Assembly (NCBI GenBank): GCA_039583875.1
Contig: CM077151.1
Location: 23,740,208 to 23,804,207, forward strand
DNA length: 64,000 nucleotides
From: Platanthera guangdongensis
Lineage: Eukaryota > Streptophyta > Magnoliopsida > Asparagales > Orchidaceae
Reading direction: 5' to 3'
A model generated the notes under the pieces. It did no database searches. It saw only the letters and a list, made by a program, of their open reading frames with translations, and was not told the DNA's origin. Positions 22,191 to 33,512 of the stretch are shown one piece after another (the stretch's first letter is position 1; each line of letters begins with the position of its first letter). A program made the translations under genes and the position numbers.

Positions 22191-23175
22191 TTTGAATTCA
22201 GTTTAGAGTAGAAGATTCTGATGTAGCTATGCAAAAAAAGAAAAAAAAATCAATTTATGAACAGTATTGCAATTGAGAATTGTGGATTTCTCACATTGCC
22301 TCCCTCTTACTATACTTACATGAACTCTGTTATTGTCAAACTAAATGTACTTGAACTCATTCTGGAAGTGCTCTAATAAAAGTATAGGGCAAGATTTCAC
22401 GTCTCCTTAAGTGTAATGGATATTTTTTAGCGGCAACCTCAACCTCACTATTTTTCTTAAGATCCTCATGTTATTATTTGCAATATAGAAACACACATGC
22501 CCGAGATTGGCTACAACCCTCTTCGGGCTGGAAGTGCTTTGAAAAAAAAAACTAAATTGCTAATAAATATGATATTATCAAATTAATGTCTTTTTTCCAC
22601 AACTTCTGAAGAGGTGAGCTGTTTCTGCCTGGGTCAGTTGTTGGAGATGAAGGTGCCCCAAATATGAAGTGATCTCCGGTGGTGTTCCACCTCCGGAGGG
22701 GAAGAGAAAAAACTCATGTGTAGCGCTCTATCACAGTAGAGACGACCTCCTCCGACACTGTTTCTCACCGGTGGCATTCCGCATCGGTCTCCTCCTGCCC
22801 CACCATACAGAGCCTGTAAGTGCTGTTCATATGCGAACATCGTTGGATAAAAACCTGTAAGTGCCTCTACTTTGAATTTTGATCCATGCCACCATTATAC
22901 ATTTGTAGCCCTCATTTTCATTTCTATATTCCCCTTTTACGTGATATTTTATTATTCTATTCCAATCCTTTATCACAGCTTAGATCAGTATTTTTCTTAT
23001 TGCTTCATTTTTTAAATTCTACTATCTATTTACTGTAGTCAGAAGGGCTAATTTTTCCTTTTTAACCAAAGGTGCATCGCAACCTTCTGCTAGAAGTTGA
23101 TCACTACCTTGTAAAATGCAAGTGCTAGCAATCCAGAACAGGTGTGCTCTTATCATACCGTTTTCCTGCTAATTA

Positions 23176-23178
<3 letters not shown>

Positions 23179-23224
<46 letters not shown>
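23179..23224. repeat. (TA)23 microsatellite
   Basis: An uninterrupted run of 23 TA dinucleotides. Confidence 0.98.
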
Positions 23225-23227
<3 letters not shown>

Positions 23228-24717
23228 GATCAAGCACTGTACATCTTTAGGCGTGCTAAACTGTTTTTAGTTACCACTTTATTTAACATATGTGTTCAAT
23301 ATTTTAGTTTTATTATATTATGGCTAATTTGATGCAAGGGATGACTTCCTAGTTCTTCTCTTCGGGGGCAGTTGATTTAAACTGTTCTGGTTGTGCTGTA
23401 GTTTGTTCCTATATTAATTATAGTTGGGTCCTTGGAGTATTTATGATGGGGATCACGAGCCCTTACACAGGAGGCAGAGTTAGTATCGATCGTATGGACG
23501 ATCCGATCCTATGGTCATGCTCAGAGCGACGACCGACGACAAGATATATACAGGAATCCCTTTTTGCACTCACCCTGCCTCTTTCCTACCTGAAATGAGA
23601 AGTCCATGCTCCCTTAGCCCTTCTGTTCCCGCATCCACACTAAAGCCCAACTGCCCTCACCCAGTTCTGTGCTATCCAGTTCTTACTATTCCATCCCCAG
23701 AACACCGCCGGCAGCCCCCCATTTCCCAATTTGCACTGGAACGCTGCATAATTGTTGTCCAGTCCCTCAATTCAGCAAGCTATCCTTTCACGGGACTCCT
23801 ATTACTTGTGCAAGTTCTAGTTTGGAGTTTATATTACTTTGTGTTGAATATTTGATGAAGAAAAATGATTTGGGATCTAAATCCATAAAAAATTGCTCAA
23901 TTTTTATCCTATTTGAAAGATGTATACTGAACATTTAGTTGGGGCATTCTTAGTTTTAATTAGACTTCCAATTATTTGTTTATCTAATACTCTACTATCA
24001 ATTGTGGTTGGTTGCAGATTTCTTTTCTACATTCAGGATTTATTGCAAATAAATATTGGACATACGTATGTGCATAACATCATTTTAGAATTTTCTACAT
24101 CACTGCACTTGCACTCATCCACTTGCTCTGCATCAGTTTGGTTTTTTTAAGTCTTCAAGTGTGGCGTGTCGTGTGTTCAGGTTGATTATTGTGTGTTAAT
24201 ATATGCCTTGATCAACTGTCCTTTGTAGCTGTCTCGAGAAGTGTAACAAAAGTTCCAGTACTTATATATTTTGTTGCAGTGTTGAAAAAATACTTACTTG
24301 GTTGGTCATATTTGTGGAGAAAGATAGACTACTTCTACACTGACATTGGAGTAGAGTTTCATGGACACTGACATTACGCTCTTAAGTTTGATAGAGGATA
24401 AATTAGAATTTCAATTTCAGAAAAAAAGATGATTGTACGACATCATCGCATGATGGAGAAATGAGCGTAAAAGCTAATCGTCATCATTCTCTTGTTGGGT
24501 ATGGTTCTCTTCTCGTGTGAATAAGACAGACATTGGTGATGAGCACCATAAATTCACTTTCCGTTCGAGTGAAAAAAATTGTTCACATGGTTCAATCTGT
24601 GACAACTTGTTCTTTTGACCCTTGTCTTGTTTTTGGCTTTAGTTATTTATCTTAAGCACTTATCCATCTTTCCTTGACATGGGCATCCACCATCTCCAGC
24701 ATCTGTCCATAGATTCA

Positions 24718-24868
24718 TGTTGAAAGGGGGGAGATTGGAATAGAAGTTATGTTTATTTTTCCACAAAGGAGATATTTAAAGCATTACATGAGGGACTTAA
24801 ATACAGACAGACAATGTGAGACTAAATAATTACAGAAGCGGGAACATAATAATAAATACGTCTCAACA
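24718..24868 (-). mobile_element. 3' LTR of the minus-strand copia
   Basis: Runs TGTTGAAAGG...CGTCTCAACA with ends TG/CA. It is bordered at 24869-24885 by the polypurine tract, which reads TTGATGGGGG on the minus strand. Confidence 0.95.
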
Positions 24869-24929
24869 CCCCCATCAATTTGGGTGTGTGATGTCGATCC
24901 CTTCGTGAGGTTTGCCAATTATTGTTCAT

Positions 24930-25425
24930 AGGGCACAAATGGACTAAAATGCCTCTATCTATAGTTTCTTTGATGAGTGTCCATTGATTTCAATATGTTT
25001 TGTACGATCATGTTGCACAGGATTACGAGCAATACTGATCGTAGTCTTATTGTCACAGTATAGTCTAATAGGCTTGCTACTTTTAAGCCCACGATGGACC
25101 AAGATAGTTCTTATCTATAGCCCTTCATAGATTTCATGTGTCATGGCCCTAAACTTCGCCTCAGCGCTAGATCTGACAACCACATGCTTTTTTTTGCTCC
25201 TCTAGGTGACTAAGTTTCCTTCCACCATAGTGCAATACCAAAACGTGGACTGTCGATCTTCAATCGATCCGGCCCAGTCAGCATCCGTGTACACCTCAAT
25301 AGTCAGCTCTTCACTTGATGAAAATAGGATGCCCCTTTCAGGTGAGGATTTTAGATATCTGAGAACACGATGAACACCATCTACATGACGGGCGTTTGGG
25401 GAGTGCATATATTGACTGAGCACTC
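24930..25425 (-). pseudogene. RNase H domain of the minus-strand copia
   Basis: MHSPNARHVDGVHRVLRYLK (RT/RNase H connection), then [17 protein letters not shown], a stop, RSSAEAKFRAMTHE, IRLYCDNKTTISIARNPVQH and DRTKHIEI. The catalytic Asp residues of TDADW and CDNK are kept, but GYC is changed to WYC and at least three stops interrupt the frame. Confidence 0.85.
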
Positions 25426-26320
25426 CTACAACATAAGAGATATCTGGGTGAGTATGTGATAGATAGATCAGTTTTCCAACTAGTCTCTGAAAGTTAGGAA
25501 CGTCCTCAATAGTGTCACCATCATCTTTTCCAAGTCTGTGGTTGACTTCGATTGGAGTGTGTCAGGCGGTCTACACCCACTCATTCCCGAGGCTTCGAGG
25601 AGGTCAAGAGTATATTTTCTCTGTGATATGAATATCCCATGTAGTGACCTCATAACCTTAATACCTAAGAAGTACTTGAGGTTTCCCAAGGCTTTTACTT
25701 CAAATTCTTTCGCCAGTCTCACTTTCAATGCATGAATCTCGTCCTGATCGTCTCCTTTTATAATAATGTCATCCACATAAATTATCAGAGCAGTTAACTT
25801 TCCTTTGTTGTTTTTGATAAAGAGGGTATGATCCCCATTACCATGGGAGTATCCAAAACATGTCATTGCCTTGTGAAATCTTTCAAACCAAGCTCTAGGT
25901 GATTGTTTCAGGCCATACAAAGCCTTCTTCAGCTTGCACACTTTGCCTTCAGATCCTTTAGGAGAGAGACCTGGAGGTAGAGCCATGTATACCTCTTCTT
26001 CCAGATCACCATGAATGAACGCATTGTCACGTCCAGTTGGCTGAGACTTCACCCCTTACAGGCAACACATGACAGGAGAATTCTTATAGAGTTTATCTTA
26101 GCAACCGGTGCAAAGGTTTTCTAGTAATCAACACCTGTCGTCTGAGTGTACTCTCTTGCAATCAGCCTTACCTTGTATCTTTCAACAATCCTCTGAGTGT
26201 TTTGTTTGACAGAGAACACTCACTTGCATCCTACAATAGTCTTTACTTTAGGCAGATGTACTAGGTCGCATGTGTGATTTTTTGTCTAGGGCATACATTT
26301 CTTCAAGCATAGTCGCCTTC
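25426..26320 (-). pseudogene. Reverse transcriptase of the minus-strand copia
   Basis: The frame at 25480-26052 holds NAFIHGDLEEEVYMALPPG, LKKALYGLKQSPRAWFERF, ALIIYVDDIIIKGDD (catalytic YVDD) and LKYFLGIKVMRSLHGIFISQ. Upstream (26053-26320) are relics of the RT start (WKATMLEEMYALDK, PLPAGCKWVF-like text) with stops. After SGCRPPDT the frame shifts near 25530. Confidence 0.88.
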
Positions 26321-26663
26321 CACCTGTCATCAGAGAGAGCATCCTGCCACGGAGTAGGGATGGAAGCAGCAGCCAAAGAAGAGACACAAGCTCTATGGGA
26401 AGCCGTTAGGGACAAATAGGAGACGAATTGAGATAACGGGTGTTGTGTAGAAGTACCTTTCCTTAGAGTAATGGAACCTAACGACGGATCAGATGTCTTC
26501 TCTGGAACTCTGATAGGGGCCCGAGTGTTTGTTCCCTTGGGACGACGAGAATAAACCTGCAGGGTCTTGGCCATAGGGGCTGCAGGAGTTGGCGTATGAG
26601 CAATAGGAGACAAAATCGAGTGATAATGATATAACAGAAGAATGAGTAAAGGAGTTAAGGAAT

Positions 26664-27550
26664 TCACTTCGAACATAGGAGAGGTCCCTCCTGAAGTGAG
26701 GGCCCGTAGTAGCTCTCAGATTCAAGGAATGTGACATCCATGGTGACAAAGACTTTCTTATGTGCCAGGTCAAACCGTTTATAACTGTTTTGAGTAGGAG
26801 CATAGCCTATAGAAACACACTTATGAGCACGAGGATCAAGTTTAGTCCGTTGGTGAATATGGACAAAACAAACACAGCCGAATATACGGGGTTGTATAGT
26901 AGTAAGAGGCGCCCCAAGAGTGTGAAGGGGAGTGTTATACCCAAGGACACGAGAGGACATACAATTAATAAGACAGGCGGCAGTGAGAACATCCCCCAAT
27001 AGTACTTCAGAAGGTGCATTTGGAGAAGAAAACATTGGGCAACTTCCATGATATGACGATTCTTGCGTTCGACCACCCCATTCTGATCAGGGGAGTAAAT
27101 GCAAGACGTTTGATGTATAATGTCATGATGAGTAAGGTAGCAGTTAAATTGCGAATCGACGTACTCACGATCATTGTCGGTACGAAGAATTTTGATAGAT
27201 ATATCAAATTGCATAGAAATCATTTTGTGAAAACACTGAAATAAAGGGAAAACTTCATCTTTAGCCTTTATTAGATAAACACATGTTGTACGAGAAAAGC
27301 AGTCAATGAAAGTTACAAACCAACGACACCCAAAAATAGAAGAAACAAGACAAGACCCCCAAACATCACTGTGAATAACATGAAATGGTGAAGAACTAGA
27401 GGATGAAACATGACTAAAAGAAACACGGTGTTTGCCAAGTTCACAAGCATTACAATGAAAATTATCAACTAATACAACAAATAAAGCGGGAAATAAACGT
27501 TTCATAGACATAATGGAGGGATGTCCAAGGCGGCAATGCCAGGACTCCAA
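26664..27550 (-). pseudogene. Integrase of the minus-strand copia
   Basis: ESWHCRLGHPS and CNACELGKH form the HHCC zinc finger. The core has Asp in HSDVWG, Asp in ILRTDND and Glu in NGVVERKNRH, the D,D-35-E triad. Near 27015 the frame shifts to NAPSEVLLGDVLTAACLINC, LGYNTPLHTL, IFGCVCFVHI, KLDPRAHKCV and FIGYxPTQ-like SIGYAPTQNSYKRF. All catalytic residues are present; the frameshift breaks the protein. Confidence 0.9.
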
Positions 27551-27735
27551 AGTGATCGCCTGATCAGCATGAATAGCCTGAGGATCAGAGAAGCAGGAGT
27601 GGAAGAATCAAACACGTAGAGTCCATCCGTCAAACTACCAGAGCCAATCACCGTTCCTGTATTCAGGTCCTGAAACAGACAAGACGAGGGGAAGAATGTC
27701 ACATAATAGTTCATTAAATTTGTCAGATGAATAAT

Positions 27736-27960
27736 TCAAAGAAGATTGCGAGTAAACTTGGAGACATGAAGAATAGAAGAAAGAGTAAGAGAGAAGTAGG
27801 GGCTTGTTCCATTTCCAGCAATTGGAGATAAGGAACTGTTCGCAATGCTCACTTTGTCGCGGCCAGACAAAGGGAGGTAAGACACCAAACCTGTAGCAGA
27901 GCCGATCATATGATCCGTTGCTCCAGAATCAATAATCCAGTGGGTAGAAGAGCGAGAGGA
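27736..27960 (-). pseudogene. Aspartic protease region of the minus-strand copia
   Basis: STHWIIDSGATDHMIGSATG carries the DSG active site of copia proteases, followed by SIANSSLSPIAGNG. It is in frame with the zinc-knuckle segment upstream. Confidence 0.9.
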
Positions 27961-29225
27961 CGCATTATGAGCACCTGAGAGTCCCTGATGAGCATAGGAG
28001 GACGAAGACACAAAAGGCTCCAAAGAGTGTTGCTGCATCAGGCGGCTGAAGATATGGATCTCATCGGCAGACAGAGCCAGAGGAGGAACAGACTGGGTAG
28101 TGGGAGGAAGCGTGTCCTCTAAGATATCCTCTAGGTGAGCAGAGCGAGGCTGAGTAGAGCAGTCTGGAGAACGACCGTAACCATGACCGCCACATGGTGC
28201 AGAACCTCCACGGGGTGTGGGAAAGCAATGAAGACAAAAACAGGTGTCCCGAGTATCACGAGATTTCCCACAGTAATCACAGAGCAAGTGATCTTTGTCG
28301 GTGGACTTGAGCCTGGAATCACGAGGAGCTATACTGCCAAACTGAACAACCAGGGCAGATCCTTATGGAGTAGTGTCAGGGGTCCATGACTGCCGCCTAT
28401 CAAATTCTTGCTGAACAAGACTAAAAACCTTTGGAAGGGACGACAGAGGAGAGCACCCAAGAATCTGCACACTGATCGGATCAAAGTCGCGATGTAAACC
28501 ATGAAGAAACTCAAAAACTCTGTTCCTATATTCCCAAGCTCGAACGAGGATCTCATCCTCAGGTGACACAAGAGTGAGGGAGTCAAAGTGATCACACTCT
28601 TAATAAAGTTGAGTGAACTCCAAGTAGTAGACAGACGGGGGGCAATCACCCTGATGAAGGAGGAAGATCTTCCGGCGCAGCTGGAAAATCTAGGCAGCAT
28701 TTCCCCGGCAGGAGTAAGTAGCCTCTACCCTCTTCCAAATATCCACTTTAGTCTCGAAAAAGAGATAATTCCGAGCAATCGAGTCAACCATAGAGTTTGC
28801 CAACCAAGACATCACGAGAAAGTTCTCAGACTCCCACTGTAGCCAATCTGGAGATTCCTTGGCAGGTGTCGGAATAGTCCCCAGAATATACCCGAACAGC
28901 CGTCTGCTTTTCAAGGCAAGAGTAATAACCCGAGATCACAGGAGAAAATTGGAATAATCCAGTCGAATAGTGGTGATTTGAGGAGTATTGTGGACCTGTG
29001 GTCATGACTGGACCGAGCCGAGTCACCGGACGGTAGGGTAGTGAAGGAAATCCCGGCACCGGATGAAAGAGTAGGAGATCCATCATTCCCCGATATGATG
29101 TGCAAGTACAAGCACAAGAGGCACTACAATCACATAGATAAAAACTAGGGTTGGCTTGGAGAAGAAGGAACAATATCAAGATCATAAAGAAACCTCCAAA
29201 AAGTACCGACACCGGAAATGCCATC
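27961..29225 (-). pseudogene. Gag of the minus-strand copia, with a damaged zinc knuckle
   Basis: Pieces in shifting frames: LKSRRLFGYILG, SPDWLQWESENFLVMSWLAN and ARNYLFFETKVDIWKRVE (UBN2/retrotransposon gag), SPEDEILVRAWEYRNRVFEF, HRDFDPISVQILG, then CDYCGKSRDTRDTC at about 28240-28285. The knuckle should be C-X2-C-X4-H-X4-C; here the His codon CAT has become GAT (Asp). The nested plus-strand relative keeps the His. Confidence 0.85.
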
Positions 29226-29662
29226 AGGTTAGGACCACATTTCCGGTGTCATAAGATCAGAAAAGCCGCAATATGCTGGAAAAGAGCCAAAGAACGGAGG
29301 AAGAGAAGTTTGCTGGCAGTGGAGACTGCGAGAGCCTGCTGGAGAACAAGAGGCTGCGGGAGGTTGCCGGCGAGTACTAGCAAGAACGACGCTGCTGGAG
29401 ACCGTGGACGCCAGAGAAGGACGATTGACTGCGGACGCCGACTGCTGTAGGAAATCGCAGAAGAGGCCGCTGGAGGACGCCGATTGCGAGCGAAAGCTGG
29501 AGCGCGACGGGTTGCAGAAGCGGGAGGCGGAGCGCAACTGTGTACAGGAGCAGGAGAGGTCGACGAGATGCGAAGTCGGACGTGGAAGCGCGATGGTTTT
29601 CAGATGTGGGAACAGGATGCGCGGAAGCGGAGGGGGCAAATACGCAAGTGACAAAGCCCTAA
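29226..29662 (-). other. 5' untranslated leader of the minus-strand copia
   Basis: Between the primer site and gag lies about 440 bases that read as a Ser/Leu/Pro-rich open frame on the minus strand. No domain is visible, and this is normally untranslated leader. Confidence 0.6.
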
Positions 29663-29675
29663 GGCTCTGATACCA
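29663..29675 (-). promoter_or_regulatory. tRNA-iMet primer binding site, minus-strand copia
   Basis: The minus strand reads TGGTATCAGAGCC, directly abutting the LTR end at 29676. Confidence 0.95.
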
Positions 29676-29756
29676 TGTTGAAAGGGAGGAGATTGGAATA
29701 TAAGTTAAGTTTATTCTTCCACAAAGGGGATATTTAAAGCATTACATGAGAGACTC
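29676..29756 (-). mobile_element. 5' LTR of the minus-strand copia, first half
   Basis: Matches 24718-24800 and stops at GACTC, the target site of the inserted copia. The remainder resumes at 33438. Confidence 0.95.
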
Positions 29757-29864
29757 TATTAGATTTACCAATATTTTTATGGTTTTTTCCTCTATTGTAT
29801 TCCCCTCATATATAGGAGGGGAATCCTCTTTATGAAAGAATACTTTTCATTCTCTCCGTCAACA
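29757..29864 (+). mobile_element. 5' LTR of the nested copia
   Basis: 108 bp. Holds CTCATATATAGGAGGGG, a TATA-like promoter core, as does its partner at 33325. Confidence 0.95.
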
Positions 29865-29876
29865 TGGTATCAGAGG
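29865..29876 (+). promoter_or_regulatory. tRNA-iMet primer binding site, nested copia
   Basis: TGGTATCAGAGG directly follows the LTR. Confidence 0.95.
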
Positions 29877-30219
29877 GAAAACCCTAGTTTGACCCGATCC
29901 CGATCCCGCTTCGTCCCGCCGATCCCGATCCCGTCCCGCCGTCTCCACTCCCGCGCCTCGCCTCTTCTTCCGCGACTCCGCTTCCTCTCCCGCTGCTCCA
30001 CTCCCGTCCGCTTCTTCCTCCCGCGACTTCACTCCCGTCCGCTTCTCCTTCTTCTCCGGCGCCGAATTGATGCAGGGATCGCTTCTCCGGCGTCTATTTC
30101 CCTTTCTTGTTGGGATGTCTCTCTTCTCTTGGCGTGATTAGTCTCCTTCGGGCTTCTCCTCTTTCTATGAGTGAGATATTTCTCTGTCGGTAGCCCGGTG
30201 TTATTTGGTTACCTCGCCT

Positions 30220-31393
30220 ATGATGTCAGGGAGTGGTGAAACTTCAGATATCTCCTCCGGTGGGAGTGCTCATCTGGATTCTCTCCCTCCTATTGGATCT
30301 CTTCGTGTCTCTCATGATCACGGGACTCCTCAGATTACTACTATTCGGTTGGACGGAAAAAATTATCTTCCGTGGGCTCGTTCTGTCACTTTGGCCCTCA
30401 AGAGCCGCCGTTTGTTTGGCTACCTCAGTGGTACCACCAGGGCACCTTCGCCCATCTCTCCCGATTGGCTACAATGGGATTCCGAGAACTCTTTGGTTAT
30501 GTCTTGGCTTACCAACTCCATGGAGGAGTCTATTGCCCGCAATTATCTCTTCTTGAATACTGCGGCTGATATTTGGAAGCGCGCTGAGATTACTTATTCA
30601 TGTGGGGGTAATGCTGCTCAGATCTTTCAGTTTTTTTTTTCAGATCTTTCATTTGCGATGACAAATTTTTCTTTTACACCAAGGAGATCATCCTCCCGCT
30701 GCCTAATACTTGGAGTTTACCCAACTTTATCAAGATTATGATCATTTTGACGCGCTTACTCTTGTCTCTCCTGAGGATGAGGTGATAGTTTGTGCCCGGG
30801 AGGAACGCAACCAGATCTTTGAGTTTCTTCATGGTATCCATCGTGACCTTGATCCCATTAGTGTTCAGATTCTTGGCCGCTCTCCCCTACCTTCCTTACC
30901 TGAAGTGTATAGTTTGGTTCAACAAGAATATGATCGCCAACAGATTCGCCTGCCTGACACTGTTACTGATGGCTCAACTCTTGCCGCTCGGTTTGGTCCC
31001 GGGGGTTGCTCTTTCCGTTACATTAAGGGCAAGCCTGTGGACAAGGACCAAGTGACATGTGATTATTGTGGGAAAACCCGACATACTCGAGACACTTGCT
31101 TTAAGCTTCATGGCTTTCCTTTCTCTCGCGAGGGTCCTGCTCCTCGTGGTGGACGTGGCTCCGGTCACAGTTCGAGCTTCCCTCCTCCCTCTCGCTCGGC
31201 TCATCTCTCTGATGCCGGTGATGATCCTGCTTCTTATGGTGGACCTGCTGCACCCGAGGTTCCTTCTGCCCTTTCCGCTGAGGAGATTCTCGCCTTCCGC
31301 CGCTTCATGCTTGGCCACTCCTCCGAGTTTGCTATAGCTAGTTCCTCTTATGCCCATCAGGGAGTTCCTGGTGCTCACTCTGCCACTGCCTGA
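30220..31393 (+). pseudogene. Gag of the nested copia
   Basis: The ATG is probably the first in MMSGSGETSDISS (near 30220). TTIRLDGKNYLPWARSV and ALKSRRLFGYLSG begin the gag domain; SPDWLQWDSENSLVMSWLTN and ARNYLFLNTAADIWKRAE follow. A poly-T run near 30630 marks a disruption, after which the frame changes to LYQDYDHFDALTLVSPEDE, HRDLDPISVQILGRSPLPS and the intact zinc knuckle CDYCGKTRHTRDTC (31060-31101). An in-frame TGA at 31391 separates gag from protease. Confidence 0.9.
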
Positions 31394-31660
31394 TATTCTT
31401 CCCAATGGATCATTGATTCAGGTGCCACCGACCATATGACAGGTTCTGCTACATGTTTTGTCTCTTATTCCTCCTTGTCTGGTTGGGACCAAGTGAGCAT
31501 TGCTGATGGATCCTTGTCTCCCATTGTTGGGAAGGGTCCATTTCTTGCTCCTCTCTTACTGTCACTTCGGTGCTCCATGTGCCTAAATTTACCCGTAACT
31601 TGTTTTCTATTAGTCATCTCACTAATTTTATGAATTGCTCTGTAACGTTTTTTTTCCACC
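31394..31660 (+). pseudogene. Aspartic protease region of the nested copia
   Basis: QWIIDSGATDHMTGSATCF carries the DSG site. SIADGSLSPIVGKG follows, then the frame shifts near 31540. Confidence 0.88.
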
Positions 31661-31985
31661 TTGTGTGTTTTTCAGGACCTGAAGATGGGGAAGATGATTG
31701 GCTCTGGTAGAATGCGGGACGACCTCTACCTGTTTGACCCCTCCAGCTCCGTCGCTGCTCCACATGCTCTTTCTGCTACCCAGCTCTATCTGGACTCCCG
31801 GTACTGTCGCCTTGGCCATCCATCACCTTCTACTATGCATTTTTTATTTCTGCAATTGTCGAATGTATCTTTGCAAGATTTTAAATGTGATGTGTGTGCT
31901 CATGCTAAACACCATCGTGCTTCTTTTGCTCATGTATCTACTCCTAGTGCTACTCCTTTTGCTATGGTTCATACTGATGTTGGCC
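31661..31985 (+). pseudogene. Integrase zinc-finger fragment, core deleted, nested copia
   Basis: RYCRLGHPSPSTMHFLF and CDVCAHAKHHRASFAHVS form the GAG-pre-integrase/HHCC module. HTDVG, where the catalytic core begins (normally SDVWGP), runs straight into QWLHS... and then RT sequence. The D,D-35-E core, the C-terminal part of integrase and the first part of RT, more than 1 kb, are missing. Confidence 0.88.
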
Positions 31986-32834
31986 AGTGGCTACACTCAG
32001 ACCATGGGGATTGACTACCAAGAAACCTTTGCTCCTATTACGAAGATGAATTTTATAAGAGTTTTGCTCTCATGTGCTGCTTGCAAAGGATGACCTCAAA
32101 CTCAATTGGTACTGAAAAATGCGTTTCTTCACGGGGACCTGAAAGAAGAAGTCTAATTGTCTTTACCGCCTGATCTTACCCTGGCAGGATCTGAGGGAAA
32201 GGTATGCAGGCTGAAGAAAACCTTATATGGTCTAAAACAATCTCCTCGGGCCTTGTTTGAGAGATTTCATAGAGCTATGGTCGCATTTGGATACTCAAAA
32301 AGCGATGCTGATCACACCTTATTTATAAGGTGTAAGCATGAGAGACTTACTGTCCTTATTGTCTATGTGGATGATATTATTATCACAGGTGATGATACTG
32401 AGGAAATCCAGTCTCTGAAACAGAGATTGACAAAGGAGTTTGAAGTGAAAGACTTAGGGAATCTCAAATATTTTCTTGGAATTGAGGTCGCTCGATCGAA
32501 GCATGGTATATTCATATCCCAGAGGAAGTATATCCTTGACTTGCTTCAGTCATGTGGGTTGAGTGGATGTAGACCTGCTGACACTCCAATCGAAGTCAAC
32601 CACAGACTGGGTAAAGATGATGGAGAAGCAGTTACAGATGTTGCTGGATTTCAAATACTGGCCGGTCGCCTTATTTATTTATCACTTACTCGTCCAAATA
32701 TTTCACATGTTGTGGGTGTCATTAGTCAGTTCATGCATTCACCTAGAGCACATCATGTAGAAGCGGCCCACCGTTTCCTACGGTATCTCAAGTCCTCTCC
32801 TGGAAGAGGTATCCTGTTCTCTCATGGCAAATAA
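31986..32834 (+). pseudogene. Reverse transcriptase of the nested copia
   Basis: Begins within RT at YQETFAPITKMNFIRVLLS. Stops (TGA near 32090, TAA near 32153) precede a long open stretch with LKKTLYGLKQSPRALFERF, TVLIVYVDDIIITGDD (YVDD), LKYFLGIEVARSKHGIFI and RLIYLSLTRPNISHVVGVIS. It ends at TAA 32832. Confidence 0.92.
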
Positions 32835-33317
32835 CTGACAGTTGAAGTCTATACTGATGCTGATTGGGCAGGTTCTGTTGATGACAGGAGGTCCACTTAT
32901 GGTTATTGCTCTTTCGTTGGTGGTAACTTGGTATCGTGGAGAAGTAAAAAACATGTGTTTGCCAGATCAAGTGCAGAAGCAGAATTTAGAGCTATGGCTC
33001 ATGAGATCTGCGAAGGAATGTAGATTAAATCCTTGTTGAATGATCTTGGTATGAGGAATAAAGACCCCATAAGACTCTACTGCGATAGCAAAGCCGCCAT
33101 CAGCATAGCTCACAATCCAGTCCAACATGACCGAACAAAGCATGTTGAGCTTGATCGTCACGTCATCAAAGAAAATATAGAAATAAGAGTTGTGAGCACA
33201 CCATTTATTCCCTCAGATCAGCAACTTGCAGATGTTCTCACCAAGGGTTTAAGTCAGACCGCGTTCAAAAAAATTATGTACAAGTTGGGCACACACAATA
33301 TCACATGCCCAACTTGA
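32835..33317 (+). pseudogene. RNase H of the nested copia
   Basis: [39 protein letters not shown] then a stop, LYCDSKAAISIAHNPVQ, DRTKHVELDRHVIKE and QLADVLTKGLSQTAF up to the natural end near 33317. One or two stops and a frame change are the only lesions. Confidence 0.92.
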
Positions 33318-33324
33318 GGGAGAG

Positions 33325-33432
33325 TGTTAGATTTACCAATATTTTTATGCCTTTTTCCTCTATTGTATTCCCCTCATATATAGGAGGGGAATCCTCTTTA
33401 TGAAATAATATTTTTCATTCTCTCCGTCAACA
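33325..33432 (+). mobile_element. 3' LTR of the nested copia
   Basis: 108 bp, TGTTAGATTT...CGTCAACA, followed by the GACTC duplication. Confidence 0.95.
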
Positions 33433-33437
33433 GACTC

Positions 33438-33507
33438 AAATATGGACAGACAATGTGAGACTAAACAGTTACAGTAGCGGGAACATAATAATAAACACGT
33501 CTCAACA
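33438..33507 (-). mobile_element. 5' LTR of the minus-strand copia, second half
   Basis: Matches 24801-24868 (AAATATGGACAGACAATGTG onward) and ends in CAACA next to the outer target duplication ATTCA. Confidence 0.95.
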
Positions 33508-33512
33508 ATTCA

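Larger units (their letters stand above)
21713..24712. other. 3-kb non-coding stretch
   Basis: AT-rich, with no gene I can support. It holds a SINE-tail fragment and a TA microsatellite (listed separately). The open frames of 60-114 codons near 22630-24370 have no recognisable domains and are scattered on both strands. Confidence 0.5.
29757..33432 (+). mobile_element. Nested Ty1/copia element, plus strand, inserted in the other copia's LTR
   Basis: The two 108-bp LTRs (29757-29864 and 33325-33432) differ at about five positions, including the first dinucleotide of the 5' copy (TATTAG rather than TGTTAG). GACTC is duplicated perfectly at 29752-29756 and 33433-33437. The primer site TGGTATCAGAGG abuts the 5' LTR and the polypurine tract CTTGAGGGAGAG the 3' LTR. 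The integrase core and RT start are deleted near 31981. Its proteins resemble those of its host element, so the two belong to related families in opposite orientation. Confidence 0.95.
24718..33507 (-). mobile_element. Ty1/copia element, minus strand, interrupted by a second copia
   Basis: The 3' LTR is 24718-24868 (151 bp). The 5' LTR is split into 29676-29756 and 33438-33507. The target-site duplication ATTCA is perfect at 24713-24717 and 33508-33512. The order on the minus strand is PBS, leader, gag, protease, integrase, RT, RNase H and polypurine tract. Frameshifts and stops occur in gag, between integrase segments and in RT/RNase H, so it is inactive. Short LTRs and domain order fit an Ale/Ivana-like copia, but the lineage is not established. 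Confidence 0.95.

Noticed and set aside
29226..29662. Ser/Leu-rich 141-codon frame as an extra copia gene
   Set aside because: It sits between the primer site and gag, where the untranslated leader is expected, and has no domain.
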